Of a stretch of DNA of 64,000 nucleotides, positions 17,512-27,700 are shown piece after piece. The notes beneath the pieces were generated by a model. The model had not been told where the DNA came from, ran no database searches, and saw nothing but the letters and a program-made list of their open reading frames with translations. Source of the stretch: DATKUC01 sp964553615 (GTDB taxonomy: Bacteria > Spirochaetota > Spirochaetia > DSM-27196 > DATKUC01); the NCBI GenBank assembly GCA_964553615.1, contig CAZKMA010000006.1:41210-105209 (forward strand), in the 5' to 3' direction. Within the stretch, counting starts at the first letter, position 1; the number at the start of each line of letters is the position of its first letter. Position numbers and translations under genes: made by a program.

Positions 17512-17802
17512 ATGAAACACATTGCTGCGGCAGCATCGATTACGCTGGTGGCAGGCCTTCTCATGAGCTGTAACGCCACCTTCACCGGCCCGGTGGCGGT
17601 GAAGGGAAACGAACCGTTCACCTATCTCGCGCTCAGCACGAAAGATCACGGCGAGCTCAGGATCGCGGGCCCGCTCGCCGCGAAGATCCGGGCGGAATAT
17701 CAGAACCGGACCCTGACGGTGGAGGGTCGGATAACGGCAAAGGGGACCGGTCCGGGATTTCCGCCGGTCCTGGACGTAACACGCATTGTGAGGGTGGAGT
17801 AG
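17512..17802 (+). CDS. Small lipoprotein of unknown function
   Basis: A 96-residue protein with a signal peptide ending in the lipobox L-L-M-S-C (Cys at about 20). The mature part is a short beta-rich domain (A-V-K-G-N-E-P-F-T-Y-L-A-L, then L-T-V-E-G-R-I-T-A-K-G) reminiscent of small OB-fold-like periplasmic proteins, but I do not recognise a family. It lies 9 bases after the protease gene, with GAGGGAG before the ATG, and 2 bases before the racemase gene, so it is in their operon. Confidence 0.7.
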   Translation: MKHIAAAASITLVAGLLMSCNATFTGPVAVKGNEPFTYLALSTKDHGELRIAGPLAAKIRAEYQNRTLTVEGRITAKGTGPGFPPVLDVTRIVRVE

Positions 17803-17804
17803 CC

Positions 17805-18497
17805 ATGAAAACTGTGGGGATTATCGGAGGCATGAGCTGGGAATCCACGCTCGAGTATTACCGGGTTCTCAATACGCTCGTGAGAGAGCAGCTCGGAGGG
17901 CTCCACTCGGCGCGCTGCATTATAGACTCGGTAGATTTCGCACCCCTTGCCCGGCTCATGGACAGGGGCGAGTGGGAGCCGATCGGCAACACTCTTTCCG
18001 CCTCCGCGCAGCGGCTCGAGACGGCGGGTGCGGATCTTATCCTCATCGCCACGAACACCATGCATCTTCTGTACGACCGGATTTCCGCCGCGGTATCTGT
18101 TCCTGTTCTGCATATTGCGGATGCAACCGGACAGGCTCTCCGGGAGGCGGGGATTCGTCGCGTTGCGCTGCTCGGCACCCGTTTCACCATGGAGAAGGAG
18201 TTCTATCGCCACCGACTCGAAGACCACTACGGGGTCGAAGTTGTTGTCCCGGACAGTACGGTGCGTGTGCGGCTGAACCGGATAATATTCGATGAGCTCT
18301 GTGTGGGACGGTTCGAGAGCGCCTCGACCGAGTGGACGGTTTCCGAAATCCGGGAGCTGCTGGGACAGGGTGCCGAAGCGGTGGTGCTCGCCTGCACCGA
18401 GCTTCCGCTGGTTATCAAACAGGATGCGGTTCCGGTTCCGCTTTTCGACACCCTGAATCTGCACTGCCGGGCCGCCATTCATTCCCTTCTCTCGTAG
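17805..18497 (+). CDS. Aspartate/glutamate racemase family (YgeA-like)
   Basis: A 230-residue cofactor-independent racemase. The N-terminus V-G-I-I-G-G-M-S-W-E-S-T is diagnostic. The two catalytic positions are T83 in A-T-N-T-M-H and C198 in A-C-T-E-L; a Thr/Cys pair in place of Cys/Cys is the arrangement seen in the E. coli YgeA type, reported to be specific for L-to-D conversion of acidic and some other amino acids. A role in supplying D-amino acids for the envelope is possible. It is last in the envelope-protein operon and starts 2 bases after the lipoprotein stop. Confidence 0.87.
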   Translation: MKTVGIIGGMSWESTLEYYRVLNTLVREQLGGLHSARCIIDSVDFAPLARLMDRGEWEPIGNTLSASAQRLETAGADLILIATNTMHLLYDRISAAVSVPVLHIADATGQALREAGIRRVALLGTRFTMEKEFYRHRLEDHYGVEVVVPDSTVRVRLNRIIFDELCVGRFESASTEWTVSEIRELLGQGAEAVVLACTELPLVIKQDAVPVPLFDTLNLHCRAAIHSLLS

Positions 18498-18529
18498 CGC
18501 GGTGAGTCCAAAGGTAAGACTGCAAGGTT

Positions 18530-18558
18530 TTGACGTTCCCGGCAGAATGCCGTATACT
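18530..18558 (+). promoter_or_regulatory. speD promoter
   Basis: TTGACG (18530-18535), 17 bases, TATACT (18553-18558): a near-consensus sigma70-type promoter. The start site near 18565 gives a leader of about 47 bases. Confidence 0.75.
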
Positions 18559-18611
18559 GTTGGCTCGCAGATAACGAAAATCCCAGGCATTCATAACGGA
18601 GACAGTCCGAG

Positions 18612-19394
18612 TTGCTCAAGCGTGTAAAAGGTCAAAAAATCCGGCTGGAAGGCTTCAACAATCTCACGAAGTCCCTCAGTTTTAATATCTACGATATTTG
18701 CTATGCAAAATCGAAAGAATCCCAGATCGAGTATCTTGAATATGTAGACGAAGAATACAATTCCGAGGTCCTGCAACAGATAATCGAAGAGGTGACCAAC
18801 ATCATCGATGCGAAACTGCTGCACATCTCGACGCAGGACTATGAGCCGCGGGGAGCAAGCGTTACGGCCCTCATTGCAGAGGGTGAAATGCAGGCACCGG
18901 CAGCAAAACAGCCGGCGACCGTTGTCGGACATCTGAACAAGAGCCATATAACTGCACACACCTATCCGGAGCTCGATCCAACAACCGGCATTGCAACATT
19001 CCGCGTGGACATAGATGTTTCCACATGCGGGATGATCTCGCCTCTGCGCGCTCTCCATTTTCTCATTGACAGTTTCGATTCCGATGTAGTGCTTCTCGAT
19101 TATCGGGTACGGGGTTTCACCCGTGACTCGAAGGGAATGAAACACTACATAGACCACGACATAACATCGATCCAGGACTACATATCCGACGATGTGCTTT
19201 CGAAATACATCGCCTACGACATCAACATCATCTCCGACAACATCTTTCATACCAAAATGCGCAAAAAAGACTTCAAGATGAGCGAGTACCTCTTCGGTCC
19301 GGACGCCGAAAAGGTCCAGGGCAAGGAACGCCGGCGCATCAAAGCGGTACTGAAGAAGGAGATGCAGGAAATCTTCGAGTGTCACAATTTCTGA
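18612..19394 (+). CDS. speD: S-adenosylmethionine decarboxylase proenzyme (E. coli type)
   Basis: A 260-residue pyruvoyl enzyme that decarboxylates SAM to supply aminopropyl groups for polyamines. It follows the E. coli SpeD pattern along its whole length (G-F-N-N-L-T-K-S-L-S-F, Q-D-Y-E-P-R-G-A-S-V-T). Self-cleavage occurs before S111 in N-K-S-H-I, generating the pyruvoyl group; C139 in V-S-T-C-G is the active-site acid. It starts with TTG (18612), preceded by GGAG at about 9 bases; no ATG or GTG fits. It is 21 bases upstream of speE, forming the spermidine operon. Confidence 0.95.
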   Translation: MLKRVKGQKIRLEGFNNLTKSLSFNIYDICYAKSKESQIEYLEYVDEEYNSEVLQQIIEEVTNIIDAKLLHISTQDYEPRGASVTALIAEGEMQAPAAKQPATVVGHLNKSHITAHTYPELDPTTGIATFRVDIDVSTCGMISPLRALHFLIDSFDSDVVLLDYRVRGFTRDSKGMKHYIDHDITSIQDYISDDVLSKYIAYDINIISDNIFHTKMRKKDFKMSEYLFGPDAEKVQGKERRRIKAVLKKEMQEIFECHNF

Positions 19395-19415
19395 GCAAGA
19401 GCAGGTGGACCATCC

Positions 19416-20333
19416 ATGAGCAATGAGAAAAGACTCTTTCAGGAGTGGCTCAACGGTTCGAGCGGCTTCTTCTATACCATTAACCGAACCCTCCACCGCG
19501 GCAAGACGCGGTTTCAGGACATCGAGCTCGTGGAAACCGATGAATTCGGGAACGTGCTCCTTCTGGACAACATTACGCAGGTCGTGCAGAAGAACGACTG
19601 GCAGTATCACGAGCCGATTGTGCATGTGCCCATGCTGACTCATTCAAACCCGGAAAGGATCCTCATTGTTGGTGGGGGAGACGGCGGCGTTCTGCGAGAA
19701 GTTCTTCGTCACCCGAGCGTTACTCACGTTGACTTTGCCGAGCTCGACGAGGAGGTAATCGAGTTTTCGCGTACCTACCTGCCGGATATAAACGGCGGGG
19801 CGTTCGACGATCCACGGGTTGCCATTCACGTGACCGACGGGCGGAAGTTCGTTGAGTCGAAGCGTGGAACCTACGATGTGGTAATAATGGACATGACCGA
19901 TCCGTTCGGGCCCTCACGAATGCTTTACACCCGGGAGTTCTTCGATATGGTTCACCGGAGTCTGCGAAGCGACGAGGGTCTCTTCGCCATGCACAGCGAG
20001 AGCCCCATTACCCGCCCTGTTGCATACCAGTGCATCCGCAAGACACTCTCGTCGGCCTTTTCAACCGTGCGAACGCTCCACACGTTCATTCAAATGTACG
20101 CGACGCTCTGGTCCATTACCACATCCTCTGCCGCCTCGGATCCGATTGCCGTGTCCGCTCACGAATTCGACCGTCGAATTGCCGATCGCGGCATAGCCGG
20201 TCTCAGGATGATAGATGGACAAAACCTGCTCGCCTTGCACGTGGTACCACCATACCTCGACGAGCTGGAGTCCGCCGATGCCCCGGTTATTTCCGACGAG
20301 CATCCGGAGTTTCCAGACCACTTCACCGGGTAG
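19416..20333 (+). CDS. speE: Spermidine synthase
   Basis: A 305-residue aminopropyltransferase making spermidine from putrescine and decarboxylated SAM. It has the N-terminal beta domain (F-Q-D-I-E-L-V-E-T-D-E-F-G-N-V-L-L-L-D), the nucleotide-binding loop I-V-G-G-G-D-G-G, the acidic A-E-L-D-E-E strand, and the catalytic Asp region I-M-D-M-T-D-P-F-G. Length is normal. AGGTGG precedes the ATG. Co-transcribed with speD. Confidence 0.95.
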   Translation: MSNEKRLFQEWLNGSSGFFYTINRTLHRGKTRFQDIELVETDEFGNVLLLDNITQVVQKNDWQYHEPIVHVPMLTHSNPERILIVGGGDGGVLREVLRHPSVTHVDFAELDEEVIEFSRTYLPDINGGAFDDPRVAIHVTDGRKFVESKRGTYDVVIMDMTDPFGPSRMLYTREFFDMVHRSLRSDEGLFAMHSESPITRPVAYQCIRKTLSSAFSTVRTLHTFIQMYATLWSITTSSAASDPIAVSAHEFDRRIADRGIAGLRMIDGQNLLALHVVPPYLDELESADAPVISDEHPEFPDHFTG

Positions 20334-20341
20334 ATTTCCAC

Positions 20342-20370
20342 TTGACCCAGCCTGAGCGGGTCTCTATCAT
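20342..20370 (+). promoter_or_regulatory. fabH promoter
   Basis: TTGACC (20342-20347), 17 bases, TATCAT (20365-20370). The -10 overlaps the upstream TTG that could be taken as the fabH start, which therefore cannot be used from this promoter. Confidence 0.65.
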
Positions 20371-20396
20371 TGGCAGACCATTCACAGGAGCAGCTT

Positions 20397-21380
20397 TTGG
20401 AAGCAGCAATACGGTCCGTGGGTTCCTACGTGCCTGCACGCCGCATGTCAAATGAGGAACTTTCTCAGATCGTCGACACATCGGATGAATGGATCTTTTC
20501 CCACACCGGAATCAAGTTCCGCCACATAGCAGCCCCGGAACAGGCGGCAAGCGATCTTGCGGTGGAAGCCGCGCGCGAGGCGCTTACCCGCGCGAACATG
20601 TCGCCTGCGGAGGTGGAATTCATTCTCGTCGCAACCTCTACTCCGGATTTCCCCGGACTGCCCTCCACGGCGTCCGTGGTACAGGATAGACTCGACTGTC
20701 CACGTGCCGCCGCAATGGATATCGTTGCCGCGTGCACGGGCTTCATCTACGGACTCGAAACCGCCCGCGCATTCATCCGTTCAGGCACCGCGGCAAACGT
20801 GCTGGTCATCGGTTCCGAGGTATACAGCAAGATCATCAACTGGGAGGATCGGAACTCGTGTGTCCTGTTCGGAGATGGCGCGGGCGCAGCAGTCGTGACC
20901 GCGGCAGAGGACGATGAGAGCTACATCATCGACTCTTACCTCCGGTCGCAGGGTTCGGGAGCCGAGAGCCTGTACCGTTGCGCGGGGGGGTCGCGCACCC
21001 CGTTTGCGGCCGGGGAAACCGAGCGGAAGGATCTATATCTCTCCATGGACGGCCGCAGAGTCTATGTGTTTGCCGTTCAGGCAATCGTGGACACCATTCA
21101 GCTGCTGCTGGATCGCAACAGGATCTCGATAGACGATGTGGACTGGGTGGTGCCTCATCAGGCGAATGTCCGAATTATAGAGGCGGCCTGCAAGCGGTCC
21201 GGATGGCCGCAGGAAAAGTTCTTTCTGAACATTGCCGAATACGCGAATACCTCGGCAGCATCCATTCCCATAGCACTTGACGAAATGCTCTCCCGGGGCC
21301 TGCTCAAGAAGGGGCAGCTCGTGCTCACCGTCGGATTCGGATCCGGGCTTACCTACGGCGGCAATCTTCTCCGCTATTGA
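20397..21380 (+). CDS. fabH: Beta-ketoacyl-ACP synthase III
   Basis: FabH, which starts fatty acid synthesis by condensing acyl-CoA with malonyl-ACP. The triad is C113 (A-A-C-T-G-F), H254 (P-H-Q-A-N) and N284 (Y-A-N-T-S). I choose TTG 20397, giving 327 residues: AGGAG lies 6 bases before it, and the N-terminus then aligns with typical FabH (I-x-S-V-G-S-Y-V-P). The in-frame TTG at 20370 overlaps the -10 box. The gene stands apart from fabG-fabF. Its last 7 bases overlap the end of the convergent addA gene. Confidence 0.94.
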   Translation: MEAAIRSVGSYVPARRMSNEELSQIVDTSDEWIFSHTGIKFRHIAAPEQAASDLAVEAAREALTRANMSPAEVEFILVATSTPDFPGLPSTASVVQDRLDCPRAAAMDIVAACTGFIYGLETARAFIRSGTAANVLVIGSEVYSKIINWEDRNSCVLFGDGAGAAVVTAAEDDESYIIDSYLRSQGSGAESLYRCAGGSRTPFAAGETERKDLYLSMDGRRVYVFAVQAIVDTIQLLLDRNRISIDDVDWVVPHQANVRIIEAACKRSGWPQEKFFLNIAEYANTSAASIPIALDEMLSRGLLKKGQLVLTVGFGSGLTYGGNLLRY

Positions 21381-24300
21381 AAATCCCGCAGATAATACAA
21401 CTCGCTGCGAACAACCCACGGTGACGCTGAGGTTCGGCCGGAAACGACCGACGGCGGCACCAGGTCGGGAGCGGCCTGCCGATAGAGCGATAGCTGCTCC
21501 GCGTACTCGCCATCGCGTATTGTCCGGTCGGTCTTGAAGTCTATGACAACAAGCTCATCCGTTCGCGCTACGAGCAGGTCTATCTGTCCACGAACCATGA
21601 GCTCATTTCCCTCTTCTTCCGTTCTGAGCACAAACGGGACCTCGGTCTCCACCAGAAGCGCGCCTTCCATGAGTCTTGCAGTTTTCGATGCAAGGAAGCG
21701 GTCGGCAAGCAGCCATGCATCCTTCAAGAGCAGCGTCCGTTCTTCAGGTTCGAGTGCGTCCAGGCGAAAGTTCCTGAGCGACCGCTGCGGAATATCGTCC
21801 GGCGTCTCGTAGACACCGGCAATCCGCATCTGCAGCACATGGTGGCAGAGCGTGCCGAATTGCGCCTCAACGTGGTATTCGGCTATGACCGCATCCGAAG
21901 CAATGGCCTTCAGCTGCGTAGCTGCTTTCGACTCTGCATCATCCTTGAACGCTGCATGTTCACGGTTCAGCTCGGTAACGCTCACACGATGGCGCGGGAC
22001 CCGGCGGTGAATGACGGGAGCAGCCTCATACAAAGGGGAGACCGATGCGATATCGGCCGGTCTCGAGCCTCCGATTGCACGAAAGTACTCCTCCCGCGAG
22101 ACATCCCCGATTTCTTCACGTACAAAACGGTATCCACTTCCGGCGTCCCCTCCATTGTCCAGAGCGCCAAGAATCATGTTGAGCAGCGCCTCCTCGCTTT
22201 TCTGGTTACCCGCATGATGAACACCCGAGATTACAAGATGGGATTCAGCCCGCGTCATACCCACGTACAGCAGCCGTTTCAGCTCCGCGTACTCTCGTTG
22301 TTCTCGCTCCTCCCGGCCCAGTACGTAGAAGTAGTTGCTGCGGTCGCGAGAACCTGGAGCGTTTCCTTCCGGGATAAGGTTGAAGGTGAGCCCGAACTCC
22401 GGGTGCAGATAGTAAGGAGTCGTTCCCGCTCCCTCACGCCTGCCGACATTTCCGGTATTTGCAAGAATGACCACCGGGAACTCGAGGCCCTTCGCCTTGT
22501 GAATGGTCATTATCTGGACACCATTGGTGGATTCGGGGAGGTAGCTGAGCTCTGGCAGTTTCTCGTACCTGCCGAGATGGGGCCGCACGGTATCCAGAAA
22601 CTCCGCCATGGATGCGGCGTCGGTACTTTCGGCAAGTGCAAGGAAGTAGTCGAAATACTCCAGATAGGTGTGATGTGCAGGATCCCGCAGGAGCGTGTAC
22701 CGGTATCCGTAGTCGTACCAGAGCATGCGCAGAAGCTCCGGTATAGGAACCCGGTCAACGCGGGATACGAGATCGGCATACAGATCCGTGGCAAGGAGGT
22801 ACTTCCGGTTGTCGGTCGGCAGATCCTTCAGCGGAGCTTCCGAAAACGGCCGCTCGAACCTGCCAAGAATGCGCACCACGGCGTCATCCGACAGATGAGC
22901 GAAGGGACCGCGAAGGACCGCAGCGTAGGCGGACCGGTCGTAGGGATAGACCGCAAGCTGCAGAATCGCGTACAGATCGTTCAGCGGCGCTTCAAGAAAC
23001 AGGCTCCGGATTGTCTGCGAGCTGTAGGGGATGTCAAAGAGACGGAGCATCCGCTCGTAACGGATCTGATTGCTCCCCGAGCGGAGAAGGATGGCAAAGT
23101 CGTCGTACGTGGCCGGGCGAATGACACCGCGCACGTTTACCGAAAGTGGAGGGGAACCGGTTACCGAACGGCGAATAAATTCGGCAAGCCGGTACGCCTC
23201 CGCATCATCCCTGTCCAGAAATTCCTCTTCGGCGGCCTCAGCGCGATGTGGCCGGTACAGGAGCGTGATGAGCGGCTCGAAAGGAGTCGCAGCGTCTGCC
23301 GCCGGCGGCCGTTCGTTGAGCGGCTCAAAGCGGGCCTCGAACGGAAGGTCCGAAGGCGCCATGATGGACGGAAACATCGCGTTGAAGAACCGGATCAGCG
23401 CCGGATGGCTCCGGTAGTTCGTCCGGAGCGAGAGCGCCTCTCCTCCGGTTCGGGAGAGGGAACCGGAAAGCTCCTTGAACACGCTCACGTCCGCGCCACG
23501 GAACAGATAGATGGACTGCTTCTCGTCTCCAACAAAGAAGAGCTTTCCCGGGTCGAGGTCTTCGGGGGACGGGATGACCCCAGCCGCCCCGCGGTCGGGC
23601 CGTTCTGCAAGGAGAAAGAGCAGATCACGCTGAATTCCGTTGTTGTCCTGAAACTCGTCTATCATGATGTGCGAAAAACGCTTCTGATAGTACCGCCTGA
23701 GATCCATGTTGTCGCGGAGAACCGCAACTGCCATCTCCATAACATCCTGGAATGAGAGAAGCCCCTGCGAGCGCTTTCCCGCAAGGACGATCTCCTCGTA
23801 CTCGGCAAGCAGACCATAGAGTGCCCGTGTCTGTACTGCAAGCAGGATGGTATCGGCAATGGTTACAACGCGCGATGTGTGATCCCGAAGCTCCTGCAGG
23901 ATCTCCTTGGCGGCAACAAGGTCGGGCTTTTTGGCGGCTCCTGGAAGCCGTATCTTCATCAATGCGTGTGCTTCGGTGCGGACACCTTCCACATCGCCAT
24001 CGGCAACGCGCTTCGGCCAGTCAGAAAGGCGGGCGTACGCGTTCACGAGTGCCGACGCACTGACTCCGGCGTTCGGGTCAATCGCTGCAACCGCCGGGGA
24101 ATACCCGATGACCACCCGGTATTCATCTGCAAGGAAAGTCTTGAGCGCCTGCGCCTGGTCCTGCGCCATCGAATTGAAGTCGACCTGCCGGGCAACATGG
24201 AAGTAGTCGCGGCCAAGAGATGCGAAACAGTCCTGCCAGACCTTTTCCAGACCATTCTGGCCGATCAGGCGAACGAGCACGTCTTCCCGCCTGTGTGCAA

Positions 24301-24721
24301 GCAGGAAGTCGAGCGCGGTTCGTTCGACCAGATCCCTGACCCGCCCTTCATCGGTCGAAAAATCCGGCGGGATGCCGAACCGCGCCGAATCCGCCCGCGC
24401 TATCTGTCCGCAGAAGCTGTCCAGAGTCGATATCTGCGCCCGGTCGAAGGCGAGCAGACCATCGGCAACATGCGGGTCCTCCTGGTTTTCCAGGAGTCGT
24501 CGATGAATCCGCTCGTACATTTCCGCAGACGCCTTGCGGGTAAAGGTGAGCGTCAGGATGTTCTCCACGCCCGCCTCTCCCTCGCGAACGAGTCTGAGAT
24601 AACGTTCAGCAAGCACCGTGGTCTTCCCGGAACCGGCGCCGGCGGAAACTACGGCGTTGACGGATACGTCCACCGCGGTGCGCTGGTCCACGTCCATTCG
24701 GACGTTCCGGATGCCGTTCAT
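21374..24721 (-). CDS. addA: AddA-like helicase-nuclease subunit
   Basis: A 1115-residue UvrD/RecB-type superfamily I helicase fused to a RecB-family nuclease, the main motor of a RecBCD-equivalent that resects double-strand breaks for recombination. Walker A is S-A-G-A-G-S-G-K-T (26-34), Walker B region I-D-E-F-Q-D, motif III-like G-D-E-K-Q-S-I-Y, and motif VI-like Y-V-G-M-T-R-A. The nuclease residues are G-Q-I-D-L-L ... V-I-D-F-K-T near 1040-1062. The start is ATG 24721, which overlaps the addB stop as ATGA, so the two are translationally coupled. Confidence 0.92.
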   Translation of the reverse strand: MNGIRNVRMDVDQRTAVDVSVNAVVSAGAGSGKTTVLAERYLRLVREGEAGVENILTLTFTRKASAEMYERIHRRLLENQEDPHVADGLLAFDRAQISTLDSFCGQIARADSARFGIPPDFSTDEGRVRDLVERTALDFLLAHRREDVLVRLIGQNGLEKVWQDCFASLGRDYFHVARQVDFNSMAQDQAQALKTFLADEYRVVIGYSPAVAAIDPNAGVSASALVNAYARLSDWPKRVADGDVEGVRTEAHALMKIRLPGAAKKPDLVAAKEILQELRDHTSRVVTIADTILLAVQTRALYGLLAEYEEIVLAGKRSQGLLSFQDVMEMAVAVLRDNMDLRRYYQKRFSHIMIDEFQDNNGIQRDLLFLLAERPDRGAAGVIPSPEDLDPGKLFFVGDEKQSIYLFRGADVSVFKELSGSLSRTGGEALSLRTNYRSHPALIRFFNAMFPSIMAPSDLPFEARFEPLNERPPAADAATPFEPLITLLYRPHRAEAAEEEFLDRDDAEAYRLAEFIRRSVTGSPPLSVNVRGVIRPATYDDFAILLRSGSNQIRYERMLRLFDIPYSSQTIRSLFLEAPLNDLYAILQLAVYPYDRSAYAAVLRGPFAHLSDDAVVRILGRFERPFSEAPLKDLPTDNRKYLLATDLYADLVSRVDRVPIPELLRMLWYDYGYRYTLLRDPAHHTYLEYFDYFLALAESTDAASMAEFLDTVRPHLGRYEKLPELSYLPESTNGVQIMTIHKAKGLEFPVVILANTGNVGRREGAGTTPYYLHPEFGLTFNLIPEGNAPGSRDRSNYFYVLGREEREQREYAELKRLLYVGMTRAESHLVISGVHHAGNQKSEEALLNMILGALDNGGDAGSGYRFVREEIGDVSREEYFRAIGGSRPADIASVSPLYEAAPVIHRRVPRHRVSVTELNREHAAFKDDAESKAATQLKAIASDAVIAEYHVEAQFGTLCHHVLQMRIAGVYETPDDIPQRSLRNFRLDALEPEERTLLLKDAWLLADRFLASKTARLMEGALLVETEVPFVLRTEEEGNELMVRGQIDLLVARTDELVVIDFKTDRTIRDGEYAEQLSLYRQAAPDLVPPSVVSGRTSASPWVVRSELYYLRDFQ

Positions 24722-27700
24722 ATGCCCCTCACGGTGTAGCGCGCACGGCAGATGGTGCGCAGGGAGCACGCTTCACAGCCGTTCTCCGGTTGTTCCAGAC
24801 GATAGTCTCCCCCCCGAATCCGCTTCGCGACGGTTCCCGCAAGTGCCAATACGAGCTCGACGAGACGGTTAAGCTCCGTCTCGTCCAGGAAGGCGCCCGC
24901 CGCTTCTGCGTCGAACACCGGGAAATATCGTGCCTGTTCGATTGAATAGTAGGCAGCTCGCTGCAGCGGCCTGTCCTTTGCACGCGCGAGCGCCGCGTAG
25001 ATCGGAATCTGCAACACTCCACGGTCCACGCTTACATCGGCGGAACCTTCGCTCTCGTCGTCAATCGCCGTCCCACCGAACGCACCGGGGGAAATGCCTT
25101 CCGGATCTATTTCGAGCAGCTTCCGGATGGACGTTCGAGTTGGTGTGTGCTTTTTCTTGTAGTCCACCAGGACGAACGTGCCCGATTCGGTGTTTCGGGT
25201 TATTCGGTCGATCCGGCCGAACAGATGTACACCCGGTTCCGGCAACTCGCAGCTATACCAGTCCTCCGCCGCGGCAAGCTCGTTGTTGCGTTCGGCAATT
25301 GAATCCGCTTCCAGCAGCAACCCCAGGAGCTTCAGCGCGTCCGCACGAAATACCTCGAGAAGCGGCGGAAAGAGCGGCACCGTCCCCGGTACCGGAACCT
25401 GTCCGTCGTGGCTCGGGAAGGTCCGCACCGACGGCCTGTCAGCCATATCTCCAATCATGCGATTCAGCACGGCCCGGTACTCATCCAGAGATTCGGGATT
25501 GAATGTCCCGGTGAGCCGGTGGATGGAGCGGTATAACCGTTCGACAACGTCGTGATAGTAGCTGCCAGTACTCGCGGCTCCCGCGTAGTCGACATCAAAT
25601 GGCTCTTCCGACACAAGAAGTCCGTATCTCACCAGATACGCGAACGGACATTCGGTGTATTTTTCAAGATGCGCTGCGCTCATCCGAAGGAGCCCGGGGT
25701 GGCTCTCGGATTCCTGCGCGGAGAGGAGTGTCCGCAGAGCCTCCGGATCGGCAACTACCTCCCGCGTGAAATCTCTTCCGCGCCGGGAAAGACCGGTAGC
25801 CAGCTGATAGCGAAAGCCCGCTTCCTGCTGGGGATAGAGCCGATCGGGAAACAGGATCGGGCTGCCGCCGGCCCAGAACAGCCGCTCGGTGCTATACTGC
25901 CCCGCCGCGGCACGCACCGGCGGCGGGGTGGCGCTGTCAGGGCCCTCGAGTGCAGCGGAAACGCGTGCCCGGAGATCCCCCCTCGCCGCATCCAGCACCC
26001 GGCGAGTCCTTACGAAATAGCCTGCGGCAAGCTGGGCCCCGGAACCCGTTTCACGCGAACAGGAGAGGTACACCCGCTCCCCGGACTGCTCGTACAGGGC
26101 ACTGAACTGGACGGAAAGATCCCTGTCTGAGAGGGAGAGCCGTTCTTTCTGGTCTTCCCGCAGGTAGGGGTAGTGTGAGAGCGCAACCCGCGTGGCGTCC
26201 TGGGATGCACCAACGATAAAGTGGTAGCCCGGCTCGAGGCCGGCGGAAACGCGGTAGGGGAATACCGCAATCCCATCTCCACCGGTCGCGCGCGCGTCGG
26301 GCATATTCTCCGTCTCCGGTTCCGGGGTGGTCGATGGAGCAGCCGCGCCGCGCGGCACATAGAGCCTGTCGCCAAGCGTCGATATCCAGAAACGGTAGGG
26401 GTTGAGATCGGCCGCGCGAATATCTGAAGCGAAATCTTCCTCGGCCTCGACAAGGTCGGCGAGCACCTCCATGCACGACTGAAATACCGGGAGGTTCCTG
26501 CTATCCCAGGATCCGGTATCCAGGTATTGACCGTAGAATGCGTAGAGCGCATCCCTCAGCGTGCGGAAACTGGCGGCGGTAACAATGCGCCGAACCGCAA
26601 CTCGCAGCGCAGTGTAGTGCGTGCTGAGCTGTTCTATCTGCTGCAGGAGTGTCGCGGATTCCGGGTCCTCTGCGCCGTCATCTGAAGGAGCCCGACGCCG
26701 AACTCCCGTTCGGGCCCGTTCCAGGGCATCCTTCCACGGATCCCGTTCCCGTCCCGCTTCGGTCCACGCAGGTCCTATATTCCAGTGCAGACCGAATCTC
26801 ACGAGGTTCCGATTCTGGTCAATACTCTTCCATGGCACCGCTCCGTTCAGGAAATATGATTTCATGGCGTCGACGCCGAATCCGCGGGACACAAGTTCAC
26901 CCATTCCCGACAGAAACCTCCCCGGGGGGTATTCGGCAAGCGTCAGCCCCGATCGGAAGGAGAGCGGAATCTGCCTGAGGGCAGCCTCACGCTCAAGCAT
27001 GGGTCTGTATTCGGGAAGCGCGCACACCGTAAGGACGATCTTCGAGGGCGACACCCCCGCGTCGAGAAGAAGCTCCAGCGAGTCGAGCACATCGTTCGTC
27101 TCCTGAGTGCTGTTTGCAAACTCCAGAAGTTCGACCGTCGTCCTACCCACCGGAGACGGGATAATATGCATGCCTTTTCCGCCTGACCGGGGACCAAGAA
27201 GGGGTTCGTATTCGGGATAGTCCTCCAGCACCTCCGGAAAGAAGATCAGATAGTCCCGCGATACTTCCGGAGATCCGGGCACGGTCCATCCGGGCTCAAA
27301 CAACTCATGTGCATCGAGAAAACCACGGTAGGCGTCGAAAAGCGCTTCCAGGTCGTGAAAGATATCCGCGGAATCCCCCGTGCGCAGCGCGTTGCCTCTA
27401 TCCATGAGCGGACCGAGTCCCGGCAGCGCAGCACGAATAAATGACTCAAACGCCGCGGAGTTCTCAGCAAATTCAGGCCGAACCAGCGATTCGAGAATCG
27501 GCTCCCGTCGGTTTCTGGCAAGAAAACTCTGAACAAAGATGGACCGATGCAGACGGTTTGCGGGTCGCCGGCTCTCATGAGACCGGAAGGTGCGCTCCTT
27601 GAACGTGTCCCAGGAGATAAAACGATCCGTCCGGATAGCCCGGAGACCGGAAAGGCGCAGCGACTGCTCGCACCAGTGGGAGGCAATTACTTCAGAGGGA

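Noticed and set aside
21839..23755. 638-codon open frame antisense to addA
   Set aside because: It has no recognisable domain or ribosome site, is Arg/Val-rich, and is fully inside the addA gene.
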